DNA of 64,000 bases from Macrotis lagotis (lineage: Eukaryota > Chordata > Mammalia > Peramelemorphia > Peramelidae), in NCBI RefSeq assembly GCF_037893015.1, contig NC_133663.1, forward strand, positions 140,500,553 to 140,564,552, read 5' to 3'. A program made the translations under genes and the position numbers. A model generated the notes under the pieces. That model did no database searches, was not told where the DNA came from, and saw nothing but the letters and a program-made list of their open reading frames with translations. How positions within the stretch are numbered: position 1 is the stretch's first letter; every line of letters begins with the position of its first letter. Of this stretch, positions 11,085-23,745 are shown one piece after another.

Positions 11085-14000
11085 TCTATGGTAGATTGTT
11101 TATTTCTAAATTTTAATTTATTTTCATCCATATATACATACATATTTTAAGATACTTCAACCCTTCCTTATCACCCCCCCCACAGCAGTGAATAGTCAGG
11201 TTAGCATTGTACATATATAATTTGATAAGCATAACCCAAAGCAGGTCTAATAGAGTTGTCCTAGCTCTCTAAATTGCTGAGAAGAGCTGGTTCCATCAAA
11301 GTTTTTCATTGTACAATGTTGTTGTTAATGTGCATATTATTCTCTTGGTTCTACTCCCTTCACTCAGCATTAGATCTTGTAAGTCATTTGATGTTTCTCT
11401 AGAATCCAAGCATTTATGGTTTTTTATAGAAAATAGTATTTGATAGTATTCAGGTGTCATAACTTGTTTAGCCACTCCTCAATTGATAGACATCCCCTCA
11501 ATTCACATTTCTTTGCCACTACTTAAAGGACTGCTATGAATACTTTGGAATAGGCAGGACTTTTCCCTTTTTTTATAATTTCTTCTGGGTATAGACTGAG
11601 AATTGAAATTGCTGGGTCAAAGGATATGAACAGTTTCATTGCTTTTTGGGCATAGTTCCATATTGCTCTCTAGAAAGGTTGCATCAGTTCATAACTCCAC
11701 CAGCAAAGCCTCAATATCCAAATTCTCCCACAACTTCTCCAACATTGATCACTTTCCCTTTTTCTCATCTTGGCCAATATGATTGCTGTGAGGTGATATC
11801 TCATTGTTGTTTTAGTTTTCATCTCTCTAATGAATAATGATTTGGACCATTTTTCATATGATTATATATAGCTTTAATTTCTTCATTTGAAAAACTGTCT
11901 GCTCATATCCTTTGACCATTTATCAAATGGGGAATGACTTATCAATTTGATGCAATTCTCTATATATTTTAGAATTAAGACCTTTATCTGAATGCCTAGT
12001 TGTGAATATTGTTTCACAGCTTTCTACTTTCCTTCTAATTTTGGCAACATTGATTTTACTAGTGCAAAACCTTTTAAAATTAATGTAGCCAAATTATTTA
12101 TTTTGGAGTTTACAATGTGCTCTAATTCTTGTTTGGTCATAAACTTATCTGCTTTCCATAGATCTATAGATAGCATATTTCTGATCTATTAATTTATCTA
12201 TGGTGTCACTTATTATGTATAAAGGTTTTCCAACAATTTTTGTCAAATAATGAGTTCTTATCTCAGAAGCTGATGTCTTTGAATTTGTCATATAGTAGAT
12301 TGCTATAGTCATTTACTGCAGTTACTTTTGAACCTGTCCTAATCCACTGATCCATTATACTATTTGTTAACCAGAACCAGGCAGTGTTGATGATTGCCAC
12401 TTTATAATATACTTTTAGATCTTATAGAGCTAGGCCACTTTCTGTTACTTTTTAAAAATCAGTTCCCTTGTTATTCTTGCCCTTTTTGTGCTCCAGATGA
12501 ATGTTGTTACTATTTTTTTTCTAGGCTCAGGAAAGTAGTTATTTAATGGTTTGATTAGAGTGGCACTGAATAAGTAATTTAACTTGACTAGAATTGTCAC
12601 TTTTATTATATTAGCTCAACCCAGTCATGAGCATTTGACATTTTTCCATTTATTTAGATCTGACTTTATTTGGCTGACAAGTGTATTCATACAGTTTTTG
12701 ATTTTGTCTTGGGAGGTAGATTCCCAAGTAATTAATGTTGTCTATAGTTATTTTAAATAGAATTTCTCTTTCTATATCTTGCTTTTTGGTTTTGTTTTTT
12801 ATATATCAAAATGCTAATGATTTTTGTGAGTTTATTTTGTATTCTGATCCTTTTCTGAATTTGTTAATCTCTTCAAGGAGTTCTTTAGATGATTTTCTCT
12901 GGTTATTTAAGAATATCATCATATCATCTGCAAAGAGTGAAAGATTTGTTTCTTCATTTTCAATTCTGATTCTTCAATTTTTTTTTTCTTCTCTTACTGC
13001 TATAGCTAGAATTTCTAACACTATATTGAGTAGTAATGGTGATAATGGGCATCCTTGTTTTACCCCTGATTTTGTTGGAAATACTCTGTATTTATTCCCA
13101 TTATATATATAATATTTGTTGATGTTTTTAGATAGATACCATTTGTTGTTTTAAGAAAAACTCCATTTATTCTTAAACGTTCTAGTATTGTTTAATGTGA
13201 ATGGATGTTATATTTTATCAAATAATTTTACATATAATTTCTTTTGGCTTTGCTATTGATATATTTAATTAGTTTTACTATTTTCCTAATGTTTAACAAT
13301 CCCTGACTACATGGTATAAATTCTTCCAATTATGGTGTATTATGCTGGTAATAATTGTTTTAGTCTCATTGCTAAAATTTCATTTAAGATCTTTTCATCA
13401 ATGTTCATTAGAGAGATTGGTCTATAATTTTCTTTGTCTGTTTTGGTTCTTCCAGGTATAGGTATAAGCAACATATTGGTATCAAAAAAGGAGTTTGACA
13501 GAACTCCTTCCTCTTCTATTTTTTAAATAGTTTATATAGAATAGAAATTAATTGTTCCTTAAATGTTGGTAGAATTCAGTTTTAAGTCCATCTGGATCTG
13601 GAGACTTTTTCTTATGGAGTTTATTGATGATTTCTTCAATTCTTTTTTTTTTTGAAATGGGGTTACTTAACTTATTTATTTCCTCTATTCTTAATCTGGG
13701 CAGTTTGTATTTTTTTAAATATTCATCTGTTTCACTCAGGTTATCCAATTTTTTTTGTTGTAAAGTTTGGTAAAATAGTTCTGAATTATCTCTTTAATTT
13801 CCTTCTCAATTGTGGTTAGTTGATACGGTAGTTTTTTTTAAAAAAATCTATTTTCCCTGATTATCTCTTTAAATTAGATCTATTTTTGTTTTTGTTTTAT
13901 CTGAGGTAATGAATGTTATACTTTTTTTATGCCAATTGAAGGATAATAGAAGCTGTTCCAGCTACACCTTTACACATGTTTCTACTTCAAGTGTGATTCT

Positions 14001-14220
14001 TATAAATAACGAATTGTAGAATTTTTGTTAATGCTCTTTGCTAACTCTTTTCATTTTATGTCTGATTTCATCCCCAATACATTCACAGTTATGACAGTTA
14101 ATTGTTTATATAATTCCATTCTCCTTTTCTTCCTTGTTAATCTTTCTCTGTTCATTATTGTGTCCTTCCTCAAAAAGTTTTTTGCTTCTTATTAAGGGAA
14201 AAAATGACTTTCAAACATTC
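11085..14220 (-). mobile_element. L1, most of ORF2 and 3' UTR
   Basis: Reverse-strand ORF2: [20 protein letters not shown] then [13 protein letters not shown] (13548-13748), the linker before the reverse transcriptase. The reverse-transcriptase, C-terminal and 3' UTR parts run left to about 11085. Interrupted by many stops. The forward frame 12735-13112 is the antisense shadow. Confidence 0.9.
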
Positions 14221-14224
14221 CTGA

Positions 14225-14470
14225 TGAAAAGAGAGAGCTGAATTAAAATTTTGATTTTTCAAATATGAGAATCAAAAAAAGTATAAAAAAAGGTAAATAG
14301 GAAAAAGAAATCATAACAGAGTTAATTAAACTGTTTATATCTCTATCTCCCAACAACTTTATCATTACCATGCAATTAAGAAGTATGCAGATAAAATATA
14401 ATTGTGAGTATTTCTGAATGTGAATATTTAACATAGAGAAGATGAATCTATAACTGATCCAAAACTCAGT
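14225..14470 (+). mobile_element. L1 inter-ORF piece, inverted relative to the L1 at its left
   Basis: Resembles the ORF1 end/inter-ORF stretch ('gatttttcaaatatgagaat' and following) in forward orientation, directly beside the 5' boundary of a reverse L1. Fits a 5' inversion of that element. Confidence 0.45.
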
Positions 14471-14585
14471 GTCACATATCACCTTCTTTACACTCACCTC
14501 CTATTTGTCTCCTTATATGACATTTTATTAAATGCCATTGCTTGCTTCAAGGGTGCATCCATTATATTTTTTGTCAGTTAGATAA

Positions 14586-15670
14586 ATGGGATACAGTGTT
14601 GGTAATGAGAAAGTCAGGAGACTCAAATCTTCAAGTGTTCAGTTGCTAGTCATTGTTACTGTTATTGTTTCTGACTCTATTCCTCCCAAGGACTCCCTGC
14701 AATGTCTGATAATCTGTGTTTACTCTGAGATTGTGATGAATCAGAGTATGGATTCCCTGACACTCCTGAAAATTTTGGTATGATAATTAATATCAGGAAA
14801 ATCAAGGTCCACCTGTCAACATTGTACTATGCATACATGAACCATTGATGACAGTAAATGAAAAAAAAACTATAGATATATTCACTTTCCTTGACAATAT
14901 ACTTTTCAGCAATGTCCACATTAATGATGACATTGAGGTATGATGTACAAGGTATGCATTGCCAGAGCTAACTCATTATTGGGAAAACTCCAAAAGAAAG
15001 TACAGAGGAAAAGAGAAATCATACTACATACCAAACTGAAGATCTACAGAGCTGTTGTACTGAATTCAGTGTTATATGCCTGTGAATTTTGGACAGATTA
15101 TAAGTGCAATGTCAGAAAATTGAAGTATTTCCACTTGAATCATCCTAGAAAGAATCTGAAGATTACCTGTTATGGTACTAGATACCAATGTCTGAATAGT
15201 CAGATACTTAGATTGAATAGCCAAGCATTCAAACTCTAAAGTCTGGCCACACAGTACAAATGTCAAATTTATGTTTACTTAAAACAAAACAAAAAAACAG
15301 GAATAATAAGAACAAAAACTATTTCACAGAGAACATACTGGTCAGAAGGAGGGGTACCAGGACACACTCAAGGTCTTTCTGAAGAACTTTAAGAGCTATT
15401 GTGAGATACAGGTGATGCTTGCACAGTACTTCCCAGAGTGGTGTTGCTATATCAAAGAAGTCATTATACTCCATAAGCAGGGCAGAATCTCAGTAGTAAA
15501 GAGGAAATATTAGCTGCACAAATCCAGAGAGAACAGAGAACATCCCTAATGTTCTAATGGATAACTTGTACCTAACCTGTGGTAGAGTTTTCCAAACTCA
15601 TATTAAGCTGATCAGTCACAGTCCAAACACATTGTACCCAGACCTAATGTTTGCACAATGTAAATGAGAA
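14586..15670 (+). mobile_element. RTE-like LINE, 3' part of the reverse-transcriptase ORF
   Basis: The frame 14940-15239 gives ARANSLLGKLQKKVQRKREI and TKLKIYRAVVLNSVLYACEF followed by W, the C-terminal end of an RTE-type reverse transcriptase. Further on, broken frames give CGRVFQTHIKLISH, like the C2H2-type finger at the C terminus of some RTE-related ORFs, but with a tyrosine at the expected first-cysteine position. Several stops interrupt it. Clade assignment is from motif memory. Confidence 0.6.
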
Positions 15671-16528
15671 AGATGCCATTTGGGAGCAAAATGTGTAATT
15701 TCCTTAAAAATGATGTTGATTCCAAATACGTTATGCTTCTGCTGAAGTAAAAAACAAGGGATAGCAATCCTTATCTCTGACAAAGCAGAAGCAAAAATAG
15801 ATTTCCTTGAATGGGATAAAGAAGGAAAGAAATCTTCCTATAGGTATCATGGATAATGAAGCAACTTCAATCTTAAACATGTATGGACTCTAGTAGTATA
15901 CCATTAAAATTCTTAGAGGAATAGTTTAAAGAGTTGAAAGAAGATATAGCTGGCCAATTTCTCAGTGGCACATGGCACCTACATAGAAACTGACTATGTA
16001 TTAGGGCAAAAAAAATCTCACAAACAAATGCAGAAAGACAGAAATATTAAATGCATCCTATTCATATCATGATGCAATTAAAATAAGGTGTAATGAAGGA
16101 CCATGGAAAGGTGGGCTAGAAATTGATTGGAAACTAACCTAATTTTAAATAGTGTATAGATCAAAACAATGTTATAGAAATAATTAATAATTTCATCCAA
16201 GACAATGACAATAATAAGACAACATACCGAAACATGTGGCATACAATCAAAGTAATCATTAGGGGAAATTTTATATTTCCAAATGCTTACTTGTATAAAA
16301 CAGAGCAAGAACAGATCAATGAATTGGGCATATAACTAAAAAAGCTAGAAAAAGAACAAATTGAAAATCTCTAACTAATTATAAAATTAGACATTCTGAC
16401 TATGAAAGGAAAAATTAATAAAATTAAAGAAAGGACTCTTTTGACTATTAAACAAAACTGAGTTGATTTTATGAAAAACAATAAAATAAATAAGCTGTTG
16501 GTTGATTTCATTTAGAAAGAAGAAGGAA

Positions 16529-16682
16529 GGGATGGCTAGGTGGCAAAGTGGATAGAGTACCAGCTCTGAAGTCAGGAGTACTTGAGTTCAAATCCAGCAT
16601 CAGACTCTTAATAATTACCTAGCTGTGTGGCCTTGGGCAAGGCACTTAACTCCATTGTCTTTCAAAAAACTACAAAGAAAAA
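16529..16682 (+). mobile_element. tRNA-derived marsupial SINE inside L1
   Basis: Forward copy (gatggctaggtggcaaagtg). The duplicated flank agaaagaagaa is at 16515-16525 and about 16684-16694. Confidence 0.9.
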
Positions 16683-17382
16683 AAGAAAGAAGAAAGAAGA
16701 AAACCAAATTACCTGTACAAAGATGTAAAGGGTGAATTCTCCAGCAATGAGGAGGAGATTAAAGTAACAATTCAGAGATATTTTTCCCAGTAAATGTCAA
16801 TAAACCTGACAAACCTTGTGAAATGGATGGATATTTACAAACATATAAATTGCTCAGATTAACAGAAAAAACAAGTGAACAAAACATAAATGACTCCCTA
16901 AGAAAAAATTTCCAGTGCCAGTAGATTCACAAATGAATTTGATAAAACATTTAAAGAACATTTAATATCAATATCAACTCTAAATAAACTATTTTAAAAA
17001 ATAGGTGGAGAGTGTGATCGAATTCCTTCTATGACACTAATATGGTGTTGATACTTTAAGTAAGAGTCAAAACAGTGAAAGGAAATTATAGACCGTGATC
17101 CCTAATGAATATTTATTCAAAAATTTAAATAAAATATTAGTAAAGTTATTATACTAATTTGTCAGTAGGATAATACACTATGATCAGATTGAATTTATAC
17201 CAGGAATTCACAGTTGGTTCAATATTAGGATAATAATCAGAATAATTGAAAATATAAGTAAAAAAGCTAGCAGAAATCATATGATTATTTCAATAGATGT
17301 TAAAAAAGCTTTTGATAAAATATGGCACACATTCCTATTAAAAACACCAGAGAGCATAGGAATAAATGGAGTTTTCCTTAGA

Positions 17383-17679
17383 GGGGGACCAATCTGATGT
17401 TCAGCAGCATGATTACCATTCACTTTTGTAAACTGAATCATTTTTAACTTGAATTCAGCACTGTATGAAAATCTTTTCTGAGACATTTCTGGGCAGAATG
17501 TGGCAAAATGTAACCTAATAAACCGGCAACAAATGTGAAACAATGAGTGCAAAGACAAGCGCAAAAAGGCAGGAAATGCAAGTAAAAAATATCTACAACC
17601 ATTGTATAAGACACTCCCAGTTTTTAGACTCCTAAATTTTTCAAAATAGGGTGTGTCTTATACATGGCAAAATATGGTA
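17383..17679 (-). mobile_element. pogo/Tigger-like DNA transposon stump
   Basis: The reverse strand starts with a terminal-repeat-like end (taccatattttgccatgtat) and reads through short non-coding sequence into MSQKRFSYSAEFKLKMIQFT then KVNGNHAAEHQIGPP (from 17486 leftward). This has the look of the N-terminal psq/Brinker-type helix-turn-helix found in pogo-superfamily transposases. Past GPP the sequence reverts to L1. The rest of the transposase and the second terminal repeat are gone. TA followed by L1 sequence at the preserved end fits a TA target. Family name is inferred. Confidence 0.6.
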
Positions 17680-19397
17680 TTATTCTATTGTATTAGAAAT
17701 ATTAGCTTTAGCAATAAGAGAAAAAAGAAATTGAGGGAATTAGAATAGTAAATGAAAAACCAAATTTTTCATTCTTTAAATATATGATGATATACTTAGA
17801 GAATTCTAGAAAATCAACTATAAAAATACTTGAAATAATTAGGAAAGTAGCAGGATATAAAAATAAACACATAGATCATCAACATTTCTATTTTCAACAA
17901 GACATAGCAGCAAGAAATAGAAAAAAGAATTTCCATTTAAAGTAACTGTAGAAACATAAAATACTTGGTAGTCTATTTGCCAAGACAAACTCAGAAATTA
18001 TGTGAAAACAATCATAAATATTCACCTAAATAAAATCATATTTAAATAGTTTGACAAATGTTAATTGTTCATGGGAAGACAGTTAATAAAAATGACAGTT
18101 TATTATATTATATAAATTTTATAATTTGTTATATTATAAATGTTATTTTATTATATATAAATATAATATATAAAAATACATGTGAATATATAATGAAAAA
18201 TATATTATATGCAAATGACAATTCTATTATAATAAAAATGACAACTCTACCTAAATTAAATGACAAATTCATGGCCATAACTATCAAACTAACAAAATAT
18301 TATTTTTTTGAATTAGAAAAAATTTATATGGAGCAACAAAAGGGGACTTCATCAAGGGAATTAATAAAAAATATTACAAAGGAAGGTGCTTTAGCAACAA
18401 TCATCAAACCTATTTAATAATAGCTAAAAATTAGAGTGATGGACCAATGGAATAGATCACTTTCAAAAGAAACCATAGTAAGTGACATTGATAATCCACT
18501 GTTTGATAAAACCAAAGACTAGCTTCTGGGATCAGAGTTCACTCAAAACAAAAGCAAAAACAAAAACAAACAAAACAACAATAACAAACTGTTGTAAAAA
18601 ATGGCAAATAGTTTAACAGAAACTAGGTGTAGACCAACATCTCATAGCCTGTTCCAAGATATGGTTGAAATGGGTATAGGATTTAGACCTAAAAGTTGGT
18701 ACTATAATTCAGTTAGGAGACCAGCTAATAGTTTATCTGTCCAAACTATTGAAAAGGGAGAAACACATACCAAATTATAAAATGTATAATTTTCATTACA
18801 TTAAATTAAAAATATTTGCACAAATAAAACCAATGCAATTACAATTAAAAGAAATACAGTAAGTTGTAAAATAATTTTACAAGTAATGCTTCTGATAAAG
18901 GACTTATTTCTAAATTATATAGCCAATTGAATCAAATTTATAAGAAAACAAATCATTGCCCAATTCCCCAAATCATTCCCCATATCAAAGGATATGAACA
19001 GGATATTTTCAGATGGAAAAATTAAGTCTATCTATAATCATATGAAAAAAATGCTGTAAATCATTATTGATTAGGAAAATGCAAATACAAGCAATTCTGA
19101 GGCAGCAATTTAAACTATTAGACTGAGCAAATATGACAAAACAAAAGAAAATAGTCAATGTAGAAGGAGATGTGTGAAAACTGGGACATTAATGCATTGT
19201 TGATCTAGTTGTGAACTAATTCAATCATTCTAGAAAACAATTTAGAACTATTCCCCAAGTGCAAGAAAACCCGTTATATCCTTTTATCTAGCAATATCAC
19301 TACTGGGTCTGTATCCCATAAGAAAGGTTAAAACCCTCAAATGTACAAAAACATTTATAGCAGTTCTTTTTGTAGTGGCAAAGAATTGAAAATTAAG

Positions 19398-19560
19398 GGG
19401 CAATTAGGTTGCACAGTGGATAGAGCACTGGCCCTGGAGTCAGGAGGACCCGAATTCAATTCTGGCCTCAGACAGTTAATAATTACCTAGTTGTATGGCC
19501 TTGGCCAAGCCACTTAACCCCATTGCCTTGGGGGGAAAAAAACCTTAAAAAAAGAAAAAA
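19398..19560 (+). mobile_element. tRNA-derived marsupial SINE inside L1
   Basis: Forward copy. The target duplication gaaaattaag is at 19388-19397 and 19561-19570. Confidence 0.95.
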
Positions 19561-19977
19561 GAAAATTAAGGGGGAATACCCATTAATTGGGGAATGACTG
19601 AATAAATTTTGGTATACAAATATGATGGAGCACTAATCTTCACAAAAGCCTCAAAGGACTTGCATGAACTGATGCTTAATGAAGTAAGGAGAACCTGAAG
19701 ATTGTACACATTAATAGCAGCACCATATAAGGATTAAATATAAGGAACTTGCTTATCTTAGCACAATAATCAAAGACAATTCTAAAGAATTTGTGATTGA
19801 AAATACCATCTGCATCCAGAGAAAGAACTATGGTGTCTAAATGCAGATCATCAATTTTTGTGATTTGTTTTGTGTTTTAGGGTTTTTTTCCCTCTTTCAT
19901 GGCTTCCCCCCCTTCTGTTCTGAATTTCCTATCACATGATAAATAAATTCACGAAATTAAGGAGAATCATTTTATAT

Positions 19978-20050
19978 TCTCTCTCTCTCTCTCCATATGT
20001 ACATATATATGTATGTGTGTGTTTGTGTGTGTGTGTATGTGTGTGTGTGT
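19978..20050. repeat. (TC)n and (TG)n microsatellites at the L1 3' end
   Basis: TC run 19978-19993 and interrupted TG run 20012-20050. The short Val/Cys frames here are artefacts. Confidence 0.95.
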
Positions 20051-20057
20051 ATTATAA

Positions 20058-21869
20058 GATTATCCTATTTGATGTACATTTCAACCTTCCAGAAAGGCAA
20101 GTTAATTTTGTTAAGAAAGAAATCCATTAAAGCCAATACCTCATCTGGGCTTCCTCCCCCATACAGACTTCAGGGTCTATTAATTAACAGTTATTTCATT
20201 CAACAATCATAAATTAGTCATCGTCACAGTACCATTATTTCTTTTTGTTACAACATTAAAAGACACTGACAGTTGAATGTGGAGTCAGAAATGAAACATT
20301 TCCTTATCTTCTGCCTATTTCTCTGCTGCCTGGTAGGTTTTGTGTTGGGATCTATTTCTACCTTGTCTATTTCAGTATATACAGTATAATTCCAGCATGC
20401 CTCCTCTTTTGATGGCATTGTGACTCACTGATAATGATAAGTGAAGAAACATTTATTTGAACAAGTTCTCTTTATCAGAAAGCTGTGGAGGAGTCTGTCG
20501 AACTCATGTTTTCTTCAAACTGTTCCAACAGGAATTTGCCTGAAAATATGTCAGAGTTGATATTACAATTTGACTTTTTTGATACAGTTCAGGGTTCTCA
20601 TAATTTCTCCTGTGCTTTCTTTCACTTCAGAATAATTATTCTGATTAGCTAGCAATTTGGGGCACTGGAAGAACAGGTAAAAATTCAAGTTTTTTGGTTA
20701 GAGGATTATTCCTGTCAGGGATTAGGGCTATTACTGTAAATGGAAAGGAAATGGATTTTATATGTTGTATTCAGTCATACTTATTGCTCAGAAGATAGCA
20801 TAGTATAATACTGCATGCATCATCAGCACTGCTAGCAAAAACTAGGCACAGTCACTATAGTAATAAATACCTTACTAACATTTCACATATATTTTTAACT
20901 ACAGAAAATATTTATGTTCATTCTGGAAATGATCATTGTTTTTAGTGTTCTGGTATGTGTGTGTATGTGTTTTATATATTTGTGTGTGCATGCTGTGTGC
21001 ATGTGTTCGGGAGAAACAATGGATCTATGAAAATACTTGGGAGGGGTGCTGTTTCTGTAAATAAATTCTGTAAATAAATTTAGTTTAATTATATAGACAA
21101 TTAAAGAAAAATAATTAGCACTGGTTTTACATATATATTGTAGTAGCTTACATGAAAAATAAATTGTTACAACTAATCCAATGCCAAGTTTACTTCATAT
21201 ATTACAACTAAACATTTCCAAAACCTTCATGAGAAAAACAATTTGCTTATTTTTATGCAACATTTTTTTAACTAAGACATTTTCTTTAAATGGAAACAAA
21301 TATTCTATGAACTGGGACTACACTGCCTACAAAATATCCAAGTAAAGTAAAAGCTCAAGCTCTCCTGGTCACACATAGGATATGTACTCCCTTTGCCTAA
21401 CATACAAACACATCTACTATCATTAAATACAGTAAAAGAATTTCAAAAATTTTTCAAAATTCTAACCAAATTTTCAAATCTGAATGACTAAATGCTATAA
21501 ATTCATTTTTAAAATAACCTGTGTGAAAAAATCAAGTTGGATGTTTCTCTTTTGAATGAGAGAACCCCCTCATTGCATCCCCAAAAGAAAACATTCATAA
21601 ACGGTTTTATTCAAATGACAATTTTTTTCCATTGTTTTCATCTAATAGGCAATTGACTGGAATTACTTCTAACACTTTTCAGAACTTCTCATATATAAAC
21701 AACAGGTGAAGATCCAAGGGCATGATTTTATACATTAAATTTATTTTCAGTATTATCATCTCTGAATAATGGTCCTAGGACACTATAAAATATCACTAAT
21801 GTAAAGTTTATGAATGTGACACCAAATATATGCAAGAGTAAAGAAGACAGAATCCTGTTTTTAGGTCAA
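20058..21869. other. 1.8 kb without recognised repeats or genes
   Basis: Single-copy-looking AT-rich sequence. No long frame. A GT-rich stretch lies near 20955-21008. The least repeat-dense block of the left half. Confidence 0.5.
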
Positions 21870-22025
21870 TAGATCTAAGTTTTAATACTTTACTATTTAC
21901 AGCCTGTGTGTCTTTGGGCAAGTCATTCAATGACTCTGGGCTTCAATTTCTCATATGTAAAATGAAGGGATTGAACTATATGGCTTAAAAATTCTACTTC
22001 ATATCTAAAACTGTGATCCTATGCA
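21870..22025 (+). repeat. MIR/THER-type CORE-SINE fossil
   Basis: 'gtgtgtctttgggcaagtca', 'tcaatttctcatatgtaaaa' and 'aactgtgatcctatg' in canonical order. Confidence 0.8.
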
Positions 22026-22111
22026 TTTAGCAAACTAAAAATACCTATTTTGCTAAGTCACATATTTGTCTGTTTATATTTCAGTATTTTAAAAAAGGAT
22101 TCATTGAATTT

Positions 22112-22262
22112 TTTTTTAGGTTTTTGTAAGGCAATCGATGTTAAGTGACTTGCCCAAGGCCACATAGCTAGGTAATTATTAAGTGTTTGAGGCCAGATTT
22201 GAACTCTGGTACTCCTGACTCCAGGGCTGGTGCTCTATCCACTGTGCCAACTAGCTGCCCCT
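22112..22262 (-). mobile_element. tRNA-derived marsupial SINE
   Basis: Reverse copy. The target duplication gattcattgaattt is at 22098-22111 and 22263-22276. It abuts the solo LTR. Confidence 0.95.
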
Positions 22263-22291
22263 GATTCATTGAATTTTGAGGTGTTTATTTC

Positions 22292-22669
22292 TGACATATG
22301 AGAAGCCATGAAGACCTCAAAATAAATAAAAGCTTATTGTGGAGACATATGGACAGGGTGCTGGTGGTTTCCTTCTCCTCCTCCTCATTCTCCTCCTCTT
22401 CCTTCATCTTCTACATGCACCTGCTCTCGGAATGAATTTGAGCTTCTCAGGAGAGTAAAAACTTTACTTTTATAGAATCCCTTATCTTATCCTGCCACCT
22501 GGCCTAACTTAGACATGGTATGAGTTAGCTCTTAGCTGATAGTGACTAATTAAGGCCACCTGGTGCTTTTATGTCTTGCGCAAAGCACAAAACCCTGATA
22601 TCATACTGGTTGATTATAAACACTCAAAGATATCTTAAAAGGGTAATTAGACTAATGTAAGGAATGACA
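22292..22669 (-). mobile_element. Solo LTR of an endogenous retrovirus (fossil)
   Basis: 378 bp starting TGTCATTCC and ending ATATGTCA on the reverse strand, with the 6-bp duplication tatttc at 22286-22291 and 22670-22675. On the reverse strand a TATA-like tataaaag lies near the middle, and an AATAAG/poly(A)-like region lies about 50 bp from the 3' end. The 6-bp duplication would suit a class II (beta-type) family. No internal retroviral sequence lies beside it. Age moderate; family not named. Confidence 0.6.
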
Positions 22670-22839
22670 TATTTCAATCAAAGATGTATCAGAATTTTAA
22701 ATAATCTAGTTCTGTGATGAACAAACATACATGCGATCTACTTCCAATAGAAGACTATAATAGAACTTCATGTTAAGAAATTTTTCATGTCTACTCTTTT
22801 GGTCAAAAAGCAAATGAGCATTGCAGAATGAGCTATTTA

Positions 22840-22847
<8 letters not shown>

Positions 22848-22914
<67 letters not shown>
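22848..22914. repeat. (TA)n(GA)n compound microsatellite
   Basis: TA run to 22875, then GA run with one interruption. Confidence 0.97.
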
Positions 22915-23031
22915 TAGATACTTGTAATATTTCCATATGTCGTGTTTTTAACCACCAAAGCCACAAATATGATTTTCTGATGTATGAATTCAGTTAGGAA
23001 GAAACAGTAAAAATTGGGAAAGAAATTTAAT

Positions 23032-23182
23032 TTTTTTTAGGTTTTTGCAAGGAAAATGGGGTTAAATGGCTTGCCCAAGGCCACATAGCTAGGTAATTAT
23101 TAAGTGTCTGAGACCAGATTTGAACCCAGGTACTCCTGACACCAAGGCTGGTGCTTTACCCACTGCACCACCTAGCCGCCCC
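23032..23182 (-). mobile_element. tRNA-derived marsupial SINE
   Basis: Reverse copy, complete. The target duplication aagaaatttaat is at 23020-23031 and 23183-23194. Confidence 0.95.
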
Positions 23183-23676
23183 AAGAAATTTAATAGAAAG
23201 TTTGTGCAATTGAACACATATAAGACTGGTAAATAGCAAAACTGAAAAAATAAATTTGTTGATTAACTAAGTTCAGCAATCAATGTCCCTCAGTCCCAGT
23301 AAACCAGTGGTACAGCAAGTCAGATGTGAGGTCTCTAGCCCATACAGAAGGCATATTGTGAGCACCAGAAGCCCAGAAAAACAGGGAGACTAAATTGGAC
23401 CACTCTACCTGAGTGAGCAAGTCATCAACACCTGATTTCACAGCACAGAAAGCCAGAGACCAGATCACAAAAGGTTTGGTATAGTGCATCCAGTGTCCTA
23501 GGAGCAGAACTCAACTTTTTAAAAAAGAGCAAATAAGGGGGGGGGGGCGGCTAGTCATAGACAGTTATTACGGTGACAGAAAAGAACAAAACATGAACTC
23601 AGAAGAAGAAAATTGCAAAATGCTTACATGTGAAGTTTCAAAAGGTAATATGAATGGATCTCTAGTCCCAAAAAGT

Positions 23677-23745
23677 ACTGTCTGAATTTGAACTCAGGTC
23701 CTCCTGACTTCAGGGCCAGTGGTCTATCCACTGCACTACCCCAAA
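23677..23745 (-). mobile_element. tRNA-derived SINE fragment
   Basis: 'tgaatttgaactcaggtcct' to 'ctatccactgcactacccc', reverse orientation, about 70 bp, inside L1. Confidence 0.75.

Larger units (their letters stand above)
15745..19965 (+). mobile_element. 5'-truncated L1, ORF2 and 3' end, interrupted three times
   Basis: Begins in the ORF2 endonuclease region (gggatagcaatccttatctc). It passes the reverse-transcriptase block at 17280-17340 ('ttatttcaatagatgttaaa') and ends with the 3' UTR phrase 'tgcatccagagaaagaacta' (19811-19830). Insertions: SINE at 16529-16682, transposon stump at 17383-17679, SINE at 19398-19560. About 120 bp of reverse-transcriptase sequence is missing at the transposon site. 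Local frames such as 18058-18417 are decayed ORF2. Confidence 0.9.

Noticed and set aside
12735-13112. 125-residue forward hydrophobic frame
   Set aside because: Antisense of L1 ORF2 reverse-transcriptase sequence.
20058-21869. Hidden exon or conserved regulatory block in the repeat-poor stretch
   Set aside because: No frame, splice pattern or motif cluster I could defend from sequence alone.
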